64,000 bases of DNA from Enterobacter cloacae (lineage in GTDB: Bacteria > Pseudomonadota > Gammaproteobacteria > Enterobacterales > Enterobacteriaceae). The notes beneath the pieces are model-generated. The model did no database searches. It was given only the letters and a program-made list of their open reading frames with translations, and had not been told where the DNA came from. The position numbers and the translations under genes are program-made. The stretch spans positions 1,116,001 to 1,180,000 of the forward strand of contig NZ_CP056117.1 in NCBI RefSeq assembly GCF_013375935.1, read 5' to 3'. Below, piece by piece: positions 19,237 through 28,391 of this stretch. The stretch's first letter is position 1; the number at the start of each line of letters is the position of its first letter.

Positions 19237-20127
19237 TCAGTGTGATTTTTTCAGCCCGGCAGATGCGCGAACCTGTTCAAGAATGGCCGTCCAGTCTTCG
19301 CGCCCGCGCCCGGCGGCGCGGGCCTGGCTGTAAACTTCGCGGGAGGCCGCGCCCAGCGGCATCGGCACGTGGAGCTGGTTGGCCACGTCCAGGGCGATCC
19401 CCAGATCTTTATGCGCAAGGTCGATCATAAAGGCGGGGGAAAGATCCCCTTTCAGCACCTTATTCGGCCATGAGGTGGTGAAGTGGCCTTTACCCGCCGG
19501 CGTGCCGCTCATCACCTTCAGCGCCACCTCAAAGGAGAGGCCGAGGGCTTCACACAGCACGGCCGCCTCGGCGGAGAGGGCGTTCAGGGCGATACTCATG
19601 TAGTTATTGATGAGCTTCACGCGGATGCCCATGCCCGGGCCACCGGCGTTAATCAGCTCGTTGCCCATCGCCATTAATAGGGGGGTGGCGCGCTCAACCT
19701 GCTGCGCCGTGCCGCCTGCCAGCAGGAGCAGCGTGCCGGCGATGGCATGGTCAGACGTGCGTCCGACGGGCACGTCCATCAGGCTGAAGCCGCGGTCAGC
19801 CATGTCGCGGATCAGCGCGTCGGTTTGCAGGGGATGAATGGTCGACATATCAATCACCAGCGCGTCGCGGGATAACCCTTCGCATACGCCGTGCTCGCCG
19901 AACAGTACGCTGCGCACCAGGTCGCCGTTGGGCAGCATGGTGATGACGAACTCGGCATCCGTTGCGGCCTGCGCGGGCGTTGCCGCCGCCTTCGCGCCGC
20001 TCTCCACCAGGACCTGAACCGCCTGCGGGTTCACATCAAAGACCTGAAGCCGGTGACCTTGCTTCAACAGATTCTTCGCCATTGGCGAGCCCATCTGCCC
20101 TAAACCGATAAATGCGATTGCTGACAT
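19237..20127 (-). CDS. yihU: 3-sulfolactaldehyde reductase
   Basis: NADH-dependent beta-hydroxyacid dehydrogenase-family enzyme that reduces sulfolactaldehyde to 2,3-dihydroxypropane-1-sulfonate, the excreted end product. Rossmann motif [13 protein letters not shown] at residues 7-19, substrate motif [11 protein letters not shown] near 117, and the catalytic Lys in [18 protein letters not shown]. Length 296 residues (E. coli 298). First gene of the minus-strand unit yihU-T-S-Q-P-O-ompL, transcribed divergently from yihV. Confidence 0.95.
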   Translation of the reverse strand: MSAIAFIGLGQMGSPMAKNLLKQGHRLQVFDVNPQAVQVLVESGAKAAATPAQAATDAEFVITMLPNGDLVRSVLFGEHGVCEGLSRDALVIDMSTIHPLQTDALIRDMADRGFSLMDVPVGRTSDHAIAGTLLLLAGGTAQQVERATPLLMAMGNELINAGGPGMGIRVKLINNYMSIALNALSAEAAVLCEALGLSFEVALKVMSGTPAGKGHFTTSWPNKVLKGDLSPAFMIDLAHKDLGIALDVANQLHVPMPLGAASREVYSQARAAGRGREDWTAILEQVRASAGLKKSH

Positions 20128-20147
20128 GCCTCTCTCCTGTCATATCG

Positions 20148-20216
20148 TGTCAATTTCTGCGCGTTTGTGTTGTCTGTTTTTGATCGTATTTGTAATTTAT
20201 AGTCAAAAAATTGACA
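20148..20216. promoter_or_regulatory. Candidate CsqR (YihW) operator pair between yihU and yihV
   Basis: TGTCAATTT (20148-20156) and its reverse complement AAATTGACA (20208-20216) are 60 bp apart centre to centre, near six helical turns. The right-hand copy is also part of the local dyad GTCAA-AAAA-TTGAC (20202-20215). The segment lies in the divergent yihU/yihV control region where the DeoR-type repressor acts in E. coli. Assignment of the protein is inference. Confidence 0.5.
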
Positions 20217-20282
20217 GGGGTCACTTTTTAAACATTTGCTGAAATTAAAATGAAGGCATCAGAAATCGCAGAAGGAATCACC

Positions 20283-21179
20283 ATGACTCGCATTGCTTGT
20301 GTCGGCATTACCGTGCTGGATCGCATCTGGTATCTCGATGATTTACCGAAGGTAGGTGGGAAATATGTCGCAAAAGACTATACGGAAGTGGGCGGTGGCC
20401 CGGCGGCAACGGCTGCGGTGGCAGCGGCGAAGCTGGGCGCGGAAGTGGAGTTTATTGGCCGGGTGGGGGACGACGATACCGGCCGACGGCTGCTTGCGGA
20501 GCTGGGCTCCCTGGGGGTGAATACCCGCTTTACGCGCGTAGTTAAAGGTGCCCGATCGTCACAGTCGGCGGTGCTGGTGGACGCGAGCGGGGAGCGCGTC
20601 ATTGCGAACTACCCCAGCCCGGATCTCCCTGCTGCGGCAGACTGGCTGCATGAAATCGACTTCTCTCAGTGGGATATTGTGTTAGCGGACGTGCGCTGGC
20701 ATGACGGGGCAAAACAGGCGTTTACCCTTGCCCGCCAGCGGGGCGTGCCGACCCTGCTTGATGCGGATGTTACCCCGCAGGACATCGCAGAGCTGGTTGC
20801 CCTGAGCGACCACGCGGCCTTCTCCGCGCCGGGACTGCGGCGCTTAACGCAGCGGGATGAGGCCGAAGAGGCGCTGAAAAAAGCACAAACGCTCACAAAT
20901 GGACACGTATACGTCACCCAGGGGCGAGACGGCTGCTTCTGGCTGGAGAACGGCGCGTTATGCCATCAGCCGGGCTTTGAGGTGAACGTCATCGATACCA
21001 CCGGCGCAGGCGACGTTTTCCACGGCGCGCTGGCGTTCAGCCTGGCCCAGCACTCCGCCGCCGCAGACGCCGTGCGTTTTGCCAGCGCCGTCGCCGCGCT
21101 GAAATGTACCAGGCCCGGCGGGCGCGCGGGTATACCCGACTGTGATCAAACCCGCTCTTTTTTGTCACTTTTTGTATAA
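20283..21179 (+). CDS. yihV: 6-deoxy-6-sulfofructose kinase
   Basis: A 298-residue PfkB/ribokinase-family kinase that phosphorylates sulfofructose at C1 in sulfoglycolysis. Motifs: GGGPAATAAVAAAKLG near residue 38, and the PfkB signature DTTGAGDVFHGALAF with the catalytic Asp. The C-terminus RPGGRAGIPDCDQTRSFLSLFV matches E. coli. The ATG at 20283 (MTRIACVGITVLDR) is preferred over an upstream ATG because GAAGGAA precedes it and the length then equals the E. coli enzyme. Divergent from yihU; yihW follows after 34 bases. Confidence 0.95.
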   Translation: MTRIACVGITVLDRIWYLDDLPKVGGKYVAKDYTEVGGGPAATAAVAAAKLGAEVEFIGRVGDDDTGRRLLAELGSLGVNTRFTRVVKGARSSQSAVLVDASGERVIANYPSPDLPAAADWLHEIDFSQWDIVLADVRWHDGAKQAFTLARQRGVPTLLDADVTPQDIAELVALSDHAAFSAPGLRRLTQRDEAEEALKKAQTLTNGHVYVTQGRDGCFWLENGALCHQPGFEVNVIDTTGAGDVFHGALAFSLAQHSAAADAVRFASAVAALKCTRPGGRAGIPDCDQTRSFLSLFV

Positions 21180-21213
21180 AATGCGGGGCGTGATGGTTTT
21201 CAGAGGACAGCCC

Positions 21214-22014
21214 ATGAGCCTTACCGAACTGACCGGCAACCCGCGCCACGATCGTCTGCTGACGCTGATTGCCGAACGCGGCTATATGAACATTGATGAA
21301 CTGGCCCAGCTGCTGGATGTGTCGACGCAAACGGTGCGCCGGGATATCCGCAAGCTCAGCGAGCAGGGGCTGATCACGCGGCATCATGGCGGCGCGGGCA
21401 GGGCATCCAGCGTGGTAAACACGGCATTTGAGCAGCGCGAAGTCTCGCTTACCGAAGAGAAACGGGCGATTGCCGAAGCGATTGCGGACTATATTCCCGA
21501 TGGCTCAACCATTTTTATCACTATCGGGACGACCGTGGAGCACGTTGCCCGGGCGCTGCTTAACCATAATCATCTGCGCATCATCACCAACAGCCTTCGG
21601 GTGGCGCACATTCTTTATAAGAATCCGCGTTTTGAGGTGATGGTGCCCGGCGGTACGCTGCGCCCGCACAACGGCGGCATTATCGGCCCGGCGGCGACGG
21701 CATTCGTGTCCGGCTTTCGGGCGGATTATCTCGTGACCAGCGTGGGGGCGATTGAACACGACGGCGCCATGATGGAGTTTGACGTCAATGAAGCCAGCGT
21801 GGTGAAGGCCATGATTGCCCATTCCCGCCACATTTTACTGGCGGCCGATCATACGAAATACCACGCCTCCGCGGCGGTTGAAATCGGCAACGTGGCTCAG
21901 GCAACGGCGCTTTTCACCGATGAGCTGCCCGGCCCGGCGCTGCACAACCATCTTAAATCCAGCAAGGTTGAGGTTGTCGAGGTGCATTCAGGAGAAGAGC
22001 AGCAGGCTGGCTGA
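21214..22014 (+). CDS. yihW: DeoR-family repressor of sulfoglycolysis (CsqR)
   Basis: A 266-residue regulator. The DeoR helix-turn-helix is at about residues 10-65 (MNIDELAQLLDVSTQTVRRDIRKL). The C-terminal sensor fold of the DeoR family has TIFITIGTTVEHVARAL and LLAADHTKYH. In E. coli it represses the yih genes until sulfoquinovose or its glycoside binds. The ATG at 21214 has AGAGGA 6-8 bases upstream and gives MSLTELTGNPRHD as in E. coli; earlier in-frame starts overlap yihV. Probably transcribed with yihV. Confidence 0.94.
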   Translation: MSLTELTGNPRHDRLLTLIAERGYMNIDELAQLLDVSTQTVRRDIRKLSEQGLITRHHGGAGRASSVVNTAFEQREVSLTEEKRAIAEAIADYIPDGSTIFITIGTTVEHVARALLNHNHLRIITNSLRVAHILYKNPRFEVMVPGGTLRPHNGGIIGPAATAFVSGFRADYLVTSVGAIEHDGAMMEFDVNEASVVKAMIAHSRHILLAADHTKYHASAAVEIGNVAQATALFTDELPGPALHNHLKSSKVEVVEVHSGEEQQAG

Positions 22015-22023
22015 TCGTCATAT

Positions 22024-22046
22024 GGCCCGATATTCCGTTTCGGGCC
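22024..22046 (+). terminator. yihW terminator candidate
   Basis: GGCCCGA (22024-22030) and TCGGGCC (22040-22046) form a 7-bp stem; the tail GTTCCTCTCTTT is U-rich but interrupted. Confidence 0.5.
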
Positions 22047-22132
22047 GTTCCTCTCTTTAAGCTGAATCTGGCGCATAGCTAAAGTTTCTCTTTCCCGCTA
22101 CAGTTAGTTTTCCACGGCGAAAGGAGATAAAC

Positions 22133-22732
22133 ATGCTTTATATCTTTGACTTAGGAAATGTAATCGTCGATATCGATTTTAACCGGGTGCTGGGCGCATG
22201 GAGCGATTTTAGCCGTGTTCCGCTGGCGACGTTAAAGCAGAATTTCGCGATGGGCGAGACTTTCCACCTGCACGAGCGCGGTGAAATTAGCGACGAAGCG
22301 TTCGCTGAACGTTTCTGTCAGGAGATGGGGCTCTCGTTGAGCTACGAGCAGTTTTCCCACGGCTGGCAGGCGGTATTTGTCGCGATCCGCCCGGAAGTGA
22401 TCGACATCATGCACAAGCTTCGCGCGCAGGGGCATCGCGTCGTTGTGCTGTCGAATACTAACCGTCTGCATACCACCTTCTGGCCGGATGAATACCCGGA
22501 AATCCACGCGGCGGCAGATAAAGTGTATCTCTCCCAGGAGATGGGGATGCGTAAACCGGAGGCGCGGATCTATCAGGCGGTGTTGCAGGAGGAAGGATTC
22601 ACGGCGGCGGATGCGGTCTTTTTCGACGACAACGTCGATAATATAGAGGGAGCTAACCAGACAGGTATCACCTCAATTCTGGTGACCGGAAAAGAGACGA
22701 TACCGAACTACTTTGCGAAGCAGTTATGCTAA
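22133..22732 (+). CDS. yihX: Alpha-D-glucose-1-phosphate phosphatase YihX
   Basis: A 199-residue HAD-superfamily phosphatase. Motif I is [10 protein letters not shown] (a DxxNxxxDxD variant with nucleophile Asp near residue 6), motif II VVLSNTN, motif III lysine in [10 protein letters not shown], and motif [10 protein letters not shown]. In E. coli it hydrolyses glucose-1-phosphate and may limit its accumulation. AAAGGAGATAAAC precedes the ATG. The 3' end overlaps yihY by 7 bases, starting the yihX-yihY-dtd-fabY chain. Confidence 0.95.
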   Translation: MLYIFDLGNVIVDIDFNRVLGAWSDFSRVPLATLKQNFAMGETFHLHERGEISDEAFAERFCQEMGLSLSYEQFSHGWQAVFVAIRPEVIDIMHKLRAQGHRVVVLSNTNRLHTTFWPDEYPEIHAAADKVYLSQEMGMRKPEARIYQAVLQEEGFTAADAVFFDDNVDNIEGANQTGITSILVTGKETIPNYFAKQLC

Positions 22733-23607
22733 AAACCGTTCATCAAAAAGCCAACCACCACACGCGCCCGCTGAGGGCGTGGCTGAAGCTCCTCTGGCAC
22801 CGCATCGATGAGGACAACATGACCACGCTGGCGGGCAATCTCGCCTACGTGTCGTTGCTCTCGCTGGTGCCGCTGGTGGCGGTGGTTTTTGCGCTTTTTT
22901 CCGCGTTTCCGATGTTTGCCGATGTGAGCATGCAGCTTCGCCACTTCGTTTTCGCGAACTTTATTCCTGCCACCGGCGACGTTATCCAGAACTACATAGA
23001 ACAGTTTGTGGCTAACTCCAGCAAGATGACGGCGGTGGGGGCGTGCGGGCTTATCGTCACCGCGCTGCTGCTGATGTACTCCATCGACAGCGCGCTCAAC
23101 GCCATCTGGCGGAGTAAAAAAGTCCGGCCGAAGGTGTATTCCTTTGCCGTCTACTGGATGATTTTAACCCTCGGCCCGTTGCTGGCGGGGGCAAGCCTGG
23201 CCATCAGCTCCTATCTTCTTTCGCTGCGCTGGGCGAGCGATTTAAACAGCGTGATTGATAACGTGCTGCGCATCTTCCCGCTGATCCTGTCGTGGCTCTC
23301 GTTCTGGCTGCTTTACAGCGTAGTGCCGACTATCCGCGTACCCAACCGGGACGCGGTTATCGGCGCGCTGGTGGCGGCGTTGCTCTTTGAGCTGGGCAAG
23401 AAAGGATTCGCGCTTTATATCACCATGTTCCCCTCCTATCAGCTGATTTACGGCGTGCTGGCGGTGATCCCCATTTTGTTTGTCTGGGTCTACTGGACGT
23501 GGTGTATCGTCTTGCTTGGTGCGGAAATAACTGTCACTCTCGGGGTCTACCGGGAACTCAAAAAAGCAGCAGAAGCTGAAAAACAACAAGAAGCAGACCA
23601 ACCATGA
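22726..23607 (+). CDS. yihY: Inner-membrane protein YihY (BrkB family)
   Basis: A 293-residue integral membrane protein with about six spans (for example residues 38-60 [18 protein letters not shown] and 240-260 [18 protein letters not shown]). It was once called ribonuclease BN, but that activity belongs to the elaC product (rbn). The function of YihY is unknown. The C-terminus is charged ([15 protein letters not shown]). The start ATG overlaps the yihX end and its own stop overlaps the dtd ATG, indicating coupled translation. Confidence 0.94.
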   Translation: MLKTVHQKANHHTRPLRAWLKLLWHRIDEDNMTTLAGNLAYVSLLSLVPLVAVVFALFSAFPMFADVSMQLRHFVFANFIPATGDVIQNYIEQFVANSSKMTAVGACGLIVTALLLMYSIDSALNAIWRSKKVRPKVYSFAVYWMILTLGPLLAGASLAISSYLLSLRWASDLNSVIDNVLRIFPLILSWLSFWLLYSVVPTIRVPNRDAVIGALVAALLFELGKKGFALYITMFPSYQLIYGVLAVIPILFVWVYWTWCIVLLGAEITVTLGVYRELKKAAEAEKQQEADQP

Positions 23608-24041
23608 TTGCATTAATTCAGCGCGTAACCCGTGCCAGCGTCACCGTGGCGGATGAGGTGACGGGTGAAATCGGCCCAGGACTTTTGGTGCTCCTGGGTG
23701 TCGAAAAGGATGACGACGAGCAAAAAGCCAACCGCCTGTGCGAGCGCGTGCTGGGCTACCGCATTTTCAGCGATGCGGAGGGCAAGATGAACCTGAACGT
23801 CCAGCAGGCTGGCGGCAGCGTGCTGGTGGTCTCCCAGTTTACGCTGGCCGCCGATACCGAACGCGGCATGCGCCCGAGTTTCTCAAAAGGCGCGGCCCCG
23901 GATCGCGCAGAAGCCCTTTACGAATATTTTGTTGAGCGCTGTCGCCAACAGGAAATGCCTACACAAACCGGACGATTCGCTGCGGATATGCAGGTATCGC
24001 TGGTAAACGATGGCCCCGTCACGTTCTGGCTCCAGGTATGA
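23604..24041 (+). CDS. dtd: D-aminoacyl-tRNA deacylase
   Basis: A 145-residue enzyme that hydrolyses D-aminoacyl-tRNAs (and mischarged glycyl-tRNA), keeping D-amino acids out of proteins. Family motifs: RVTRASV near the N-terminus, SQFTLAADT containing the active-site SQxT, and the Gly-cis-Pro region in [12 protein letters not shown] at the C-terminus. Same length as E. coli Dtd. It overlaps yihY and fabY by ATGA-type junctions. Confidence 0.96.
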   Translation: MIALIQRVTRASVTVADEVTGEIGPGLLVLLGVEKDDDEQKANRLCERVLGYRIFSDAEGKMNLNVQQAGGSVLVVSQFTLAADTERGMRPSFSKGAAPDRAEALYEYFVERCRQQEMPTQTGRFAADMQVSLVNDGPVTFWLQV

Positions 24042-25027
24042 GCCAACTGGCGGCCTGGCCGCGGGTAACAAGAGAGAGTACAGCTATGTATCACCTTCGA
24101 GTACCGCAAACGGAAGAAGAATTAGACGCTTATTACCATTTCCGCTGGGAAATGCTGCGCAAGCCATTACATCAACCGAAAGGATCTGAACGCGACGCCT
24201 GGGATGCAATGGCGCATCACCAGATGGTGGTTGATGAAGAGGGTAACCTCGTCGCCGTGGGGCGTCTGTATATCAACGCCGACAACGAAGCCTCTATTCG
24301 CTTTATGGCCGTTCACCCCTCCGTTCAGGACAAAGGCCTCGGCACGCTGATGGCGATGACGCTGGAATCCGTCGCCCGTCAGGAAGGGGTGAAGCGCGTG
24401 ACCTGTAGCGCCCGCGAAGATGCCGTCGAGTTCTTTGCTAAGCTCGGTTTTGTGAATCAGGGGGAAATCGCCGCCCCGCAAACCACGCCGATCCGTCACT
24501 TCTTAATGATCAAACCCATCGCCACGCTCGATGACATTCTCCATCGCGCCGACTGGTGCGGGCAGCTCCAGCAGGCCTGGTATCAACACATCCCGCTCAG
24601 TGAAAAAATGGGCGTGCGCATTCAGCAATATACCGGGCAAAAATTCATCACCACCATGCCGGAAACCGGCAACCAGAATCCGCACCATACCCTTTTTGCC
24701 GGCAGCCTGTTTTCGCTGGCCACGCTCACCGGATGGGGGCTGATATGGCTCATGCTGCGCGAGCGTCATCTGGGCGGCACTATTATTCTCGCCGATGCCC
24801 ATATCCGCTACAGCGCGCCGATCAGCGGCAAGCCGAGCGCGGTGGCTGACCTGGGCGCGCTGGGTGGCGATCTCGACCGTCTGGCGCGCGGCCGTAAGGC
24901 ACGCGTGCAGATGCAGGTCGAGCTGTTCGGGGATGAAACCCCGGGCGCGGTGTTTGAAGGCACCTATATCGTGCTTCCCGCTAAGCCGTATGGCGCGTAT
25001 GAAGAGGGCGGAAACGAGGAGGAGTAA
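24038..25027 (+). CDS. fabY: FabY, acetoacetyl-ACP-forming initiation factor for fatty acid synthesis (YiiD)
   Basis: A 329-residue two-domain protein. The N-terminal GNAT acetyltransferase domain (about 20-160) has [14 protein letters not shown] as acetyl-CoA loop. The C-terminal hot-dog/thioesterase-like domain (about 185-320) contains [22 protein letters not shown]. It can replace FabH in starting fatty acid synthesis. The ATG at 24038 overlaps the dtd stop and matches the E. coli annotation (MSQL...). A second ATG at 24086 ([13 protein letters not shown]) has a better Shine-Dalgarno AAGAGAGAG and could be the real start. The gene converges on an esterase 11 bases away. Confidence 0.93.
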   Translation: MSQLAAWPRVTRESTAMYHLRVPQTEEELDAYYHFRWEMLRKPLHQPKGSERDAWDAMAHHQMVVDEEGNLVAVGRLYINADNEASIRFMAVHPSVQDKGLGTLMAMTLESVARQEGVKRVTCSAREDAVEFFAKLGFVNQGEIAAPQTTPIRHFLMIKPIATLDDILHRADWCGQLQQAWYQHIPLSEKMGVRIQQYTGQKFITTMPETGNQNPHHTLFAGSLFSLATLTGWGLIWLMLRERHLGGTIILADAHIRYSAPISGKPSAVADLGALGGDLDRLARGRKARVQMQVELFGDETPGAVFEGTYIVLPAKPYGAYEEGGNEEE

Positions 25028-25037
25028 TCTCCTCTTT
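25019..25037 (+). terminator. Possible fabY terminator overlapping its stop codon
   Basis: GAGGAG-TAAT-CTCCTC followed by TTT at 25019-25037; the stem contains the fabY stop codon. Short stem and tail make it tentative. Confidence 0.35.
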
Positions 25038-25038
25038 G

Positions 25039-25956
25039 CTAGCGTCTGGCTTGATTAATTCGCCAGGCGATATCCCGTAAAACATCTCGCGCTGACTGGC
25101 TAACCCCGCCAAGCTGAATGAAGCCATGAATAACACCCAGCCATCGCTGAGCGGTACACTTAACTCCCTGCTTCGTGAGGCGCTGAAAAAGCGCCTCACC
25201 TTCATCGCATAGCGGATCATACTCAGCGGTAATAATGTGAACCTGCGGCAGACCGCTAAAGTCTTCCCGCCACAGGGGGCTGATTTCAGGATGCTGACGA
25301 TCGGCTCCAGCCAGATACATTTCATAGCCACTCAGAAGGGTATCGCGCGTAATCACATAATCCATGCCGTTGAGGGTATAGCTTTCAAAGCTGGCCGTGG
25401 CGTCGAGCATGGGGTAGATAAGAATGAGCTGCGCCGGCTCCCAGAGACCTTTGGCCTTGAGCCGAAGCGCGGTTACCAGCGCAAGATGGCCTCCCGCACT
25501 GTCTCCACAAAGCGTAATCCGGTTATTATCCACGCCTAATTTCTCTGCGTTTTGCCAGACTAGATCCGCCGCTCTTTCTGCGTCGTCATGCGCAGCGGGG
25601 AACGTATGTTCGGGTGCGAGTCTGTACTGAACCGCAATGACCCGGCAGTTACCGTAAAACGCCAGCTGACGAAGCTGATTATCATGGGTTTCAAACCCAC
25701 CGCTAACAAAACAACCGCCATGATAGTAGAGGGCAGAAGGTAACGTTTCAGGAGCATTGAGAGGCGAAAAGATCCTAAAGGTCATCTCCTCAAGAACAAA
25801 CGTTTCAACCTGAACGCGCGTTTCTGTCTTCCCGGCCAGCGCCGTACTGGCTACATACCCGGCTCTCCGGTCATCAATACTCTGCTTTCGCGATGAAGGC
25901 CGCCCTGCTGCAATAAATCCCAGTACAAGCTTATCAATACCCTTTTCCAGAGCCAT
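25039..25956 (-). CDS. Alpha/beta-hydrolase, HSL-type esterase/lipase
   Basis: A 305-residue esterase of the hormone-sensitive-lipase group (like E. coli Aes). The oxyanion-hole motif is YYHGGCFVSGG near residue 77; the nucleophile elbow GDSAGGHLA holds the catalytic Ser; the Asp is in TAEYDPLCDEG and the His in GVIHGFIQLGG. No signal peptide, so it should be cytoplasmic. The substrate cannot be deduced. It is not part of the E. coli fabY-fdhE interval and forms, with the toxin-antitoxin pair, a small accessory insert. A palindrome TGTATGCATACA lies 17 bases before its ATG, which may be its operator. Confidence 0.88.
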   Translation of the reverse strand: MALEKGIDKLVLGFIAAGRPSSRKQSIDDRRAGYVASTALAGKTETRVQVETFVLEEMTFRIFSPLNAPETLPSALYYHGGCFVSGGFETHDNQLRQLAFYGNCRVIAVQYRLAPEHTFPAAHDDAERAADLVWQNAEKLGVDNNRITLCGDSAGGHLALVTALRLKAKGLWEPAQLILIYPMLDATASFESYTLNGMDYVITRDTLLSGYEMYLAGADRQHPEISPLWREDFSGLPQVHIITAEYDPLCDEGEALFQRLTKQGVKCTAQRWLGVIHGFIQLGGVSQSARDVLRDIAWRINQARR

Positions 25957-25972
25957 GGTTATGTCCTTTAGC

Positions 25973-25984
25973 TGTATGCATACA
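25973..25984. promoter_or_regulatory. Palindrome upstream of the esterase
   Basis: TGTATGCATACA is a perfect 12-bp dyad in the esterase 5' region. No regulator gene lies beside it except the HigA-like antitoxin. Function unknown. Confidence 0.3.
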
Positions 25985-26075
25985 CAGTCTTATAACCTGT
26001 ATTAATTCGGAAGAAAACAATCAACGTGGGTGAAAACTGAGATCTGGAAAAAGGCTCGCAAAATCCTGCTTCATT

Positions 26076-26089
26076 CATTGAATTCAATG
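26076..26089. repeat. Perfect 14-bp palindrome
   Basis: CATTGAATTCAATG in the middle of the 229-base divergent gap between the esterase and the toxin gene. It could be a second operator or chance in AT-rich DNA. Confidence 0.3.
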
Positions 26090-26129
26090 GATAAGTTACC
26101 GAAATCTCAATAACGTATTTCTCACAGGG

Positions 26130-26165
26130 GTACGTCATTGACGTACATTGGAGATGTGTTACTCT
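26130..26165 (+). promoter_or_regulatory. Toxin-antitoxin promoter with overlapping operator
   Basis: GTACGTCA-T-TGACGTAC (26130-26146) is a perfect 17-base dyad with 8-bp arms. Its right arm contains a -35-like TTGACG (26138-26143); a weak -10 TACTCT (26160-26165) follows after 16 bp. Overlap of dyad and -35 is the usual layout for autorepression by an antitoxin. The predicted leader to the toxin ATG is only about 15 bases and has no Shine-Dalgarno. Confidence 0.55.
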
Positions 26166-26185
26166 AAGCCAATGGCGTATATTTT

Positions 26186-26497
26186 ATGCTATTCATTGAA
26201 ACGGATATCTTCACAGAAGACGTCAAAACGTTACTGGATGACGACGAATACCATAAGCTTCAGGTTTTTCTGGCAACGCAACCTGATTATGGCGATCTGA
26301 TCCAGAATACGGGAGGCCTGCGAAAGATTCGCTGGCTTTCAGGGGGCCGGGGAAAGCGTGGTGGAGTAAGGGTTATTTATTTTCACCGTACGCGCGAGTT
26401 TGAAATCAGGCTGCTGCTTATCTACCGCAAAGGGATCAAAGATGACCTGTCCGCGGGGGAGAAAGCCATTCTGAAAAAGATGATTGAGAGGTGGTAA
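26186..26497 (+). CDS. RelE/HigB2-like mRNA-interferase toxin
   Basis: A 103-residue protein of the RelE superfamily closest, by recall, to HigB2 of Vibrio cholerae: shared segments are GGLRKIRW, GKRGGVRVIYF and LLLIYRKG-KDDLS. Such toxins cut mRNA on the ribosome. No good ribosome-binding site precedes the ATG. Its TAA abuts the antitoxin ATG with no gap, and a strong GAGAGGTGG just before that junction favours antitoxin translation. Toxin-first order is typical of HigBA. Catalytic activity is inferred, not shown. Confidence 0.85.
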   Translation: MLFIETDIFTEDVKTLLDDDEYHKLQVFLATQPDYGDLIQNTGGLRKIRWLSGGRGKRGGVRVIYFHRTREFEIRLLLIYRKGIKDDLSAGEKAILKKMIERW

Positions 26498-26788
26498 ATG
26501 GATAAGGCGCTATTTGAGCGATTAACCCATAGCATTGCGCAAATGAACGAGATTGCCGGAGGCCAACGTGCGCCGTCGCGCACCTTTCAAATCGATGCGA
26601 TGAAAATCAAAGAAATTCGCCAGGCGTCCGGATTGTCGCAGAGTAAATTCGCGAACTTAATCTCGGTCAGCGTTGATACGTTGCGTAACTGGGAGCAAGG
26701 CAGACGCTCGCCAACAGGGCCGGCTAAAGCACTGTTGCGCGCCATAGCTAACGACCCTCAACATGTCATCCCTGCGCTATCGCAGTAA
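26498..26788 (+). CDS. HigA2/NadS-like antitoxin, XRE DNA-binding protein
   Basis: A 96-residue protein. Residues about 33-90 are an XRE helix-turn-helix (IKEIRQASGLSQSKFANLISVSVDTLRNWEQGRRSPTG). The N-terminal 30 residues probably form the toxin-neutralising segment. HigA2-type antitoxins bind the operator through the HTH and repress both genes; the palindrome at 26130-26146 is the likely target. It starts directly at the toxin stop. A weak hairpin follows. Confidence 0.87.
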   Translation: MDKALFERLTHSIAQMNEIAGGQRAPSRTFQIDAMKIKEIRQASGLSQSKFANLISVSVDTLRNWEQGRRSPTGPAKALLRAIANDPQHVIPALSQ

Positions 26789-26790
26789 TT

Positions 26791-26819
26791 AGCCCGGCTG
26801 CACAGAGGCTCACCGGGCT
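26791..26819. terminator. Hairpin between antitoxin and fdhE (convergent)
   Basis: AGCCCGG (26791-26797) pairs with CCGGGCT (26813-26819) around a 15-base loop; the plus-strand tail is TTTGG. It may end the toxin-antitoxin transcript and possibly fdhE. Confidence 0.45.
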
Positions 26820-26829
26820 TTGGTGGAGA

Positions 26830-27759
26830 TTACTCCCCTTCACCCGGGAACAGGAACGGGTTGATAGAGCTACGGGCAAAGCCCTCCTGCTCCATTTTGG
26901 CGTCCAGAATCAACGAGGCGAGATCGTCGGCCACCGCTTCGACTTTCGGGTCTTTTTCCTGATACAGAATCTTCAGGTAGGTCCCGCAGTCGCCGCAGCT
27001 TTCGGCCTTCACCGCCGCGTCTTCATTTTCCAGCGACCAGTAGTTCAGATCGCGAGTCTGCTCGCAGTTGCTGCACTTCACGCGCACCACGTGCCACTCG
27101 GTTTCACACAGGTTGCAGTGCAGATAGCGCAGCCCCTGAGTGGTGCCGATCTGTACCATGCTGGAAACAGGCATTGAGCCACACACCGGACAGAACTGGC
27201 GCGCTTCGCCGTATTCGGCGCGGGCTTTACCCGGGATCAGGCTCGCCATTTGCGCCCAGTAGAGCGACAGCGCAGCCCAGATGAACGGCGCTTTATCGCT
27301 GCTCACCAGCGAGAAGTCGGACGCGAACAGCGCGCTCGCCATCTCTTCCAGCTCCTGATCGGAGGCTTTTTCCAGGTTCTCAATGACCGCCAGCGCCGTG
27401 CCGCTCATCTCGGGCTTCAGCTCGGCAATCAGCGAATGCAGCAGCTTATGCCAGTGCTTGTCGCGCGGCAGGACGTGAATGTCCAGCGGCGGCTTGCCCT
27501 GCTCGTTGGCTTCTTTGATGCGTGCGGTGAGGTCCATTTGCAGCGGGTGGTCGTACAGCACCACTTCCTGCGCATGGGCTACCAGCGCGGCAAAACGCAG
27601 AAAATCGCCCAGCGGGTTGTTCTCTGCCAGCTCGCGCAGGCGCTCTGCGCGGCGGTTGTAGAGGTTCTTGAGTCTGGGGAATAACAACGGCGGAATATAC
27701 TCCGCCGTACGTTTCTCGCTCGACCCCAGCTCATCTTGCGGGATTATGCGAATACTCAT
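26830..27759 (-). CDS. fdhE: Formate dehydrogenase accessory protein FdhE
   Basis: A 309-residue cytoplasmic maturation factor for the respiratory formate dehydrogenases Fdo and Fdn. It has the rubredoxin-like CxxC pairs that bind iron: CPVCGS, CNLCE, CSNCE and CGDCG in the C-terminal half. Length equals E. coli FdhE. It is the last gene of the fdo operon and its start overlaps the fdoI stop (ATGA). Confidence 0.96.
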   Translation of the reverse strand: MSIRIIPQDELGSSEKRTAEYIPPLLFPRLKNLYNRRAERLRELAENNPLGDFLRFAALVAHAQEVVLYDHPLQMDLTARIKEANEQGKPPLDIHVLPRDKHWHKLLHSLIAELKPEMSGTALAVIENLEKASDQELEEMASALFASDFSLVSSDKAPFIWAALSLYWAQMASLIPGKARAEYGEARQFCPVCGSMPVSSMVQIGTTQGLRYLHCNLCETEWHVVRVKCSNCEQTRDLNYWSLENEDAAVKAESCGDCGTYLKILYQEKDPKVEAVADDLASLILDAKMEQEGFARSSINPFLFPGEGE

Positions 27760-28391
27760 TCAGATGACTTTTCCTGTTTCTGGCGGACTTCACGGTACCA
27801 GCGCGGGTGATGTTTCTTCGCCCACGTTTTGGTTACCCATCCTTCCACCATCGCGGTAATGGTGCCTTTCACCCAAAGGGCGGCGTAAATATGCACCATG
27901 ATAACCACAATTAACGCTACTGCGGCAAATGAATGCAGCATCAGCGCAAATCGGATCACCGGGATTGAGAAAGCAGGCGCAAAATACGGACGCCAGATGA
28001 TCACGCCGCTCACCAGCAACAGGACCAGGAAGATAATCGCCGCCCAGAATACGCATTTCTGGCCGAAGTTATAGCGCCCGGTATCACCTACTTCCTCGTT
28101 GACGACGATCTTACGAATATTCTTCGCCCAAAAGATATCATCCCGATTGATTAGGTTATGGTGCCAGTAGCGGAAAAACATGATGATAAACGAGGCAAAC
28201 ATCACCACACCCACGAACGGGTGAAGGATGCGCGCCAGCTGCGGCGTACCCAGTATCTGCATCAGCCAGTTAAAGGACGGGAAGAAGAACCCCAGCCCGC
28301 TTATCGCCGCCAGCATGAAGCAGAAGGCGGTGACCCAGTGGTTGATACGTTCCGGCGCGGTGTAGCGCACGATGGTGTCACGTTTTCTCAT
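27756..28391 (-). CDS. fdoI: Formate dehydrogenase-O cytochrome b556 subunit
   Basis: The 211-residue gamma subunit that anchors the enzyme in the membrane and passes electrons from FdoH to quinone. Four hydrophobic spans are visible (about residues 17-37, 55-75, 115-135 and 150-172), with haem-ligand histidines in [23 protein letters not shown] and [24 protein letters not shown]. It overlaps fdoH upstream and fdhE downstream by 4 bases each. Confidence 0.96.
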   Translation of the reverse strand: MRKRDTIVRYTAPERINHWVTAFCFMLAAISGLGFFFPSFNWLMQILGTPQLARILHPFVGVVMFASFIIMFFRYWHHNLINRDDIFWAKNIRKIVVNEEVGDTGRYNFGQKCVFWAAIIFLVLLLVSGVIIWRPYFAPAFSIPVIRFALMLHSFAAVALIVVIMVHIYAALWVKGTITAMVEGWVTKTWAKKHHPRWYREVRQKQEKSSE

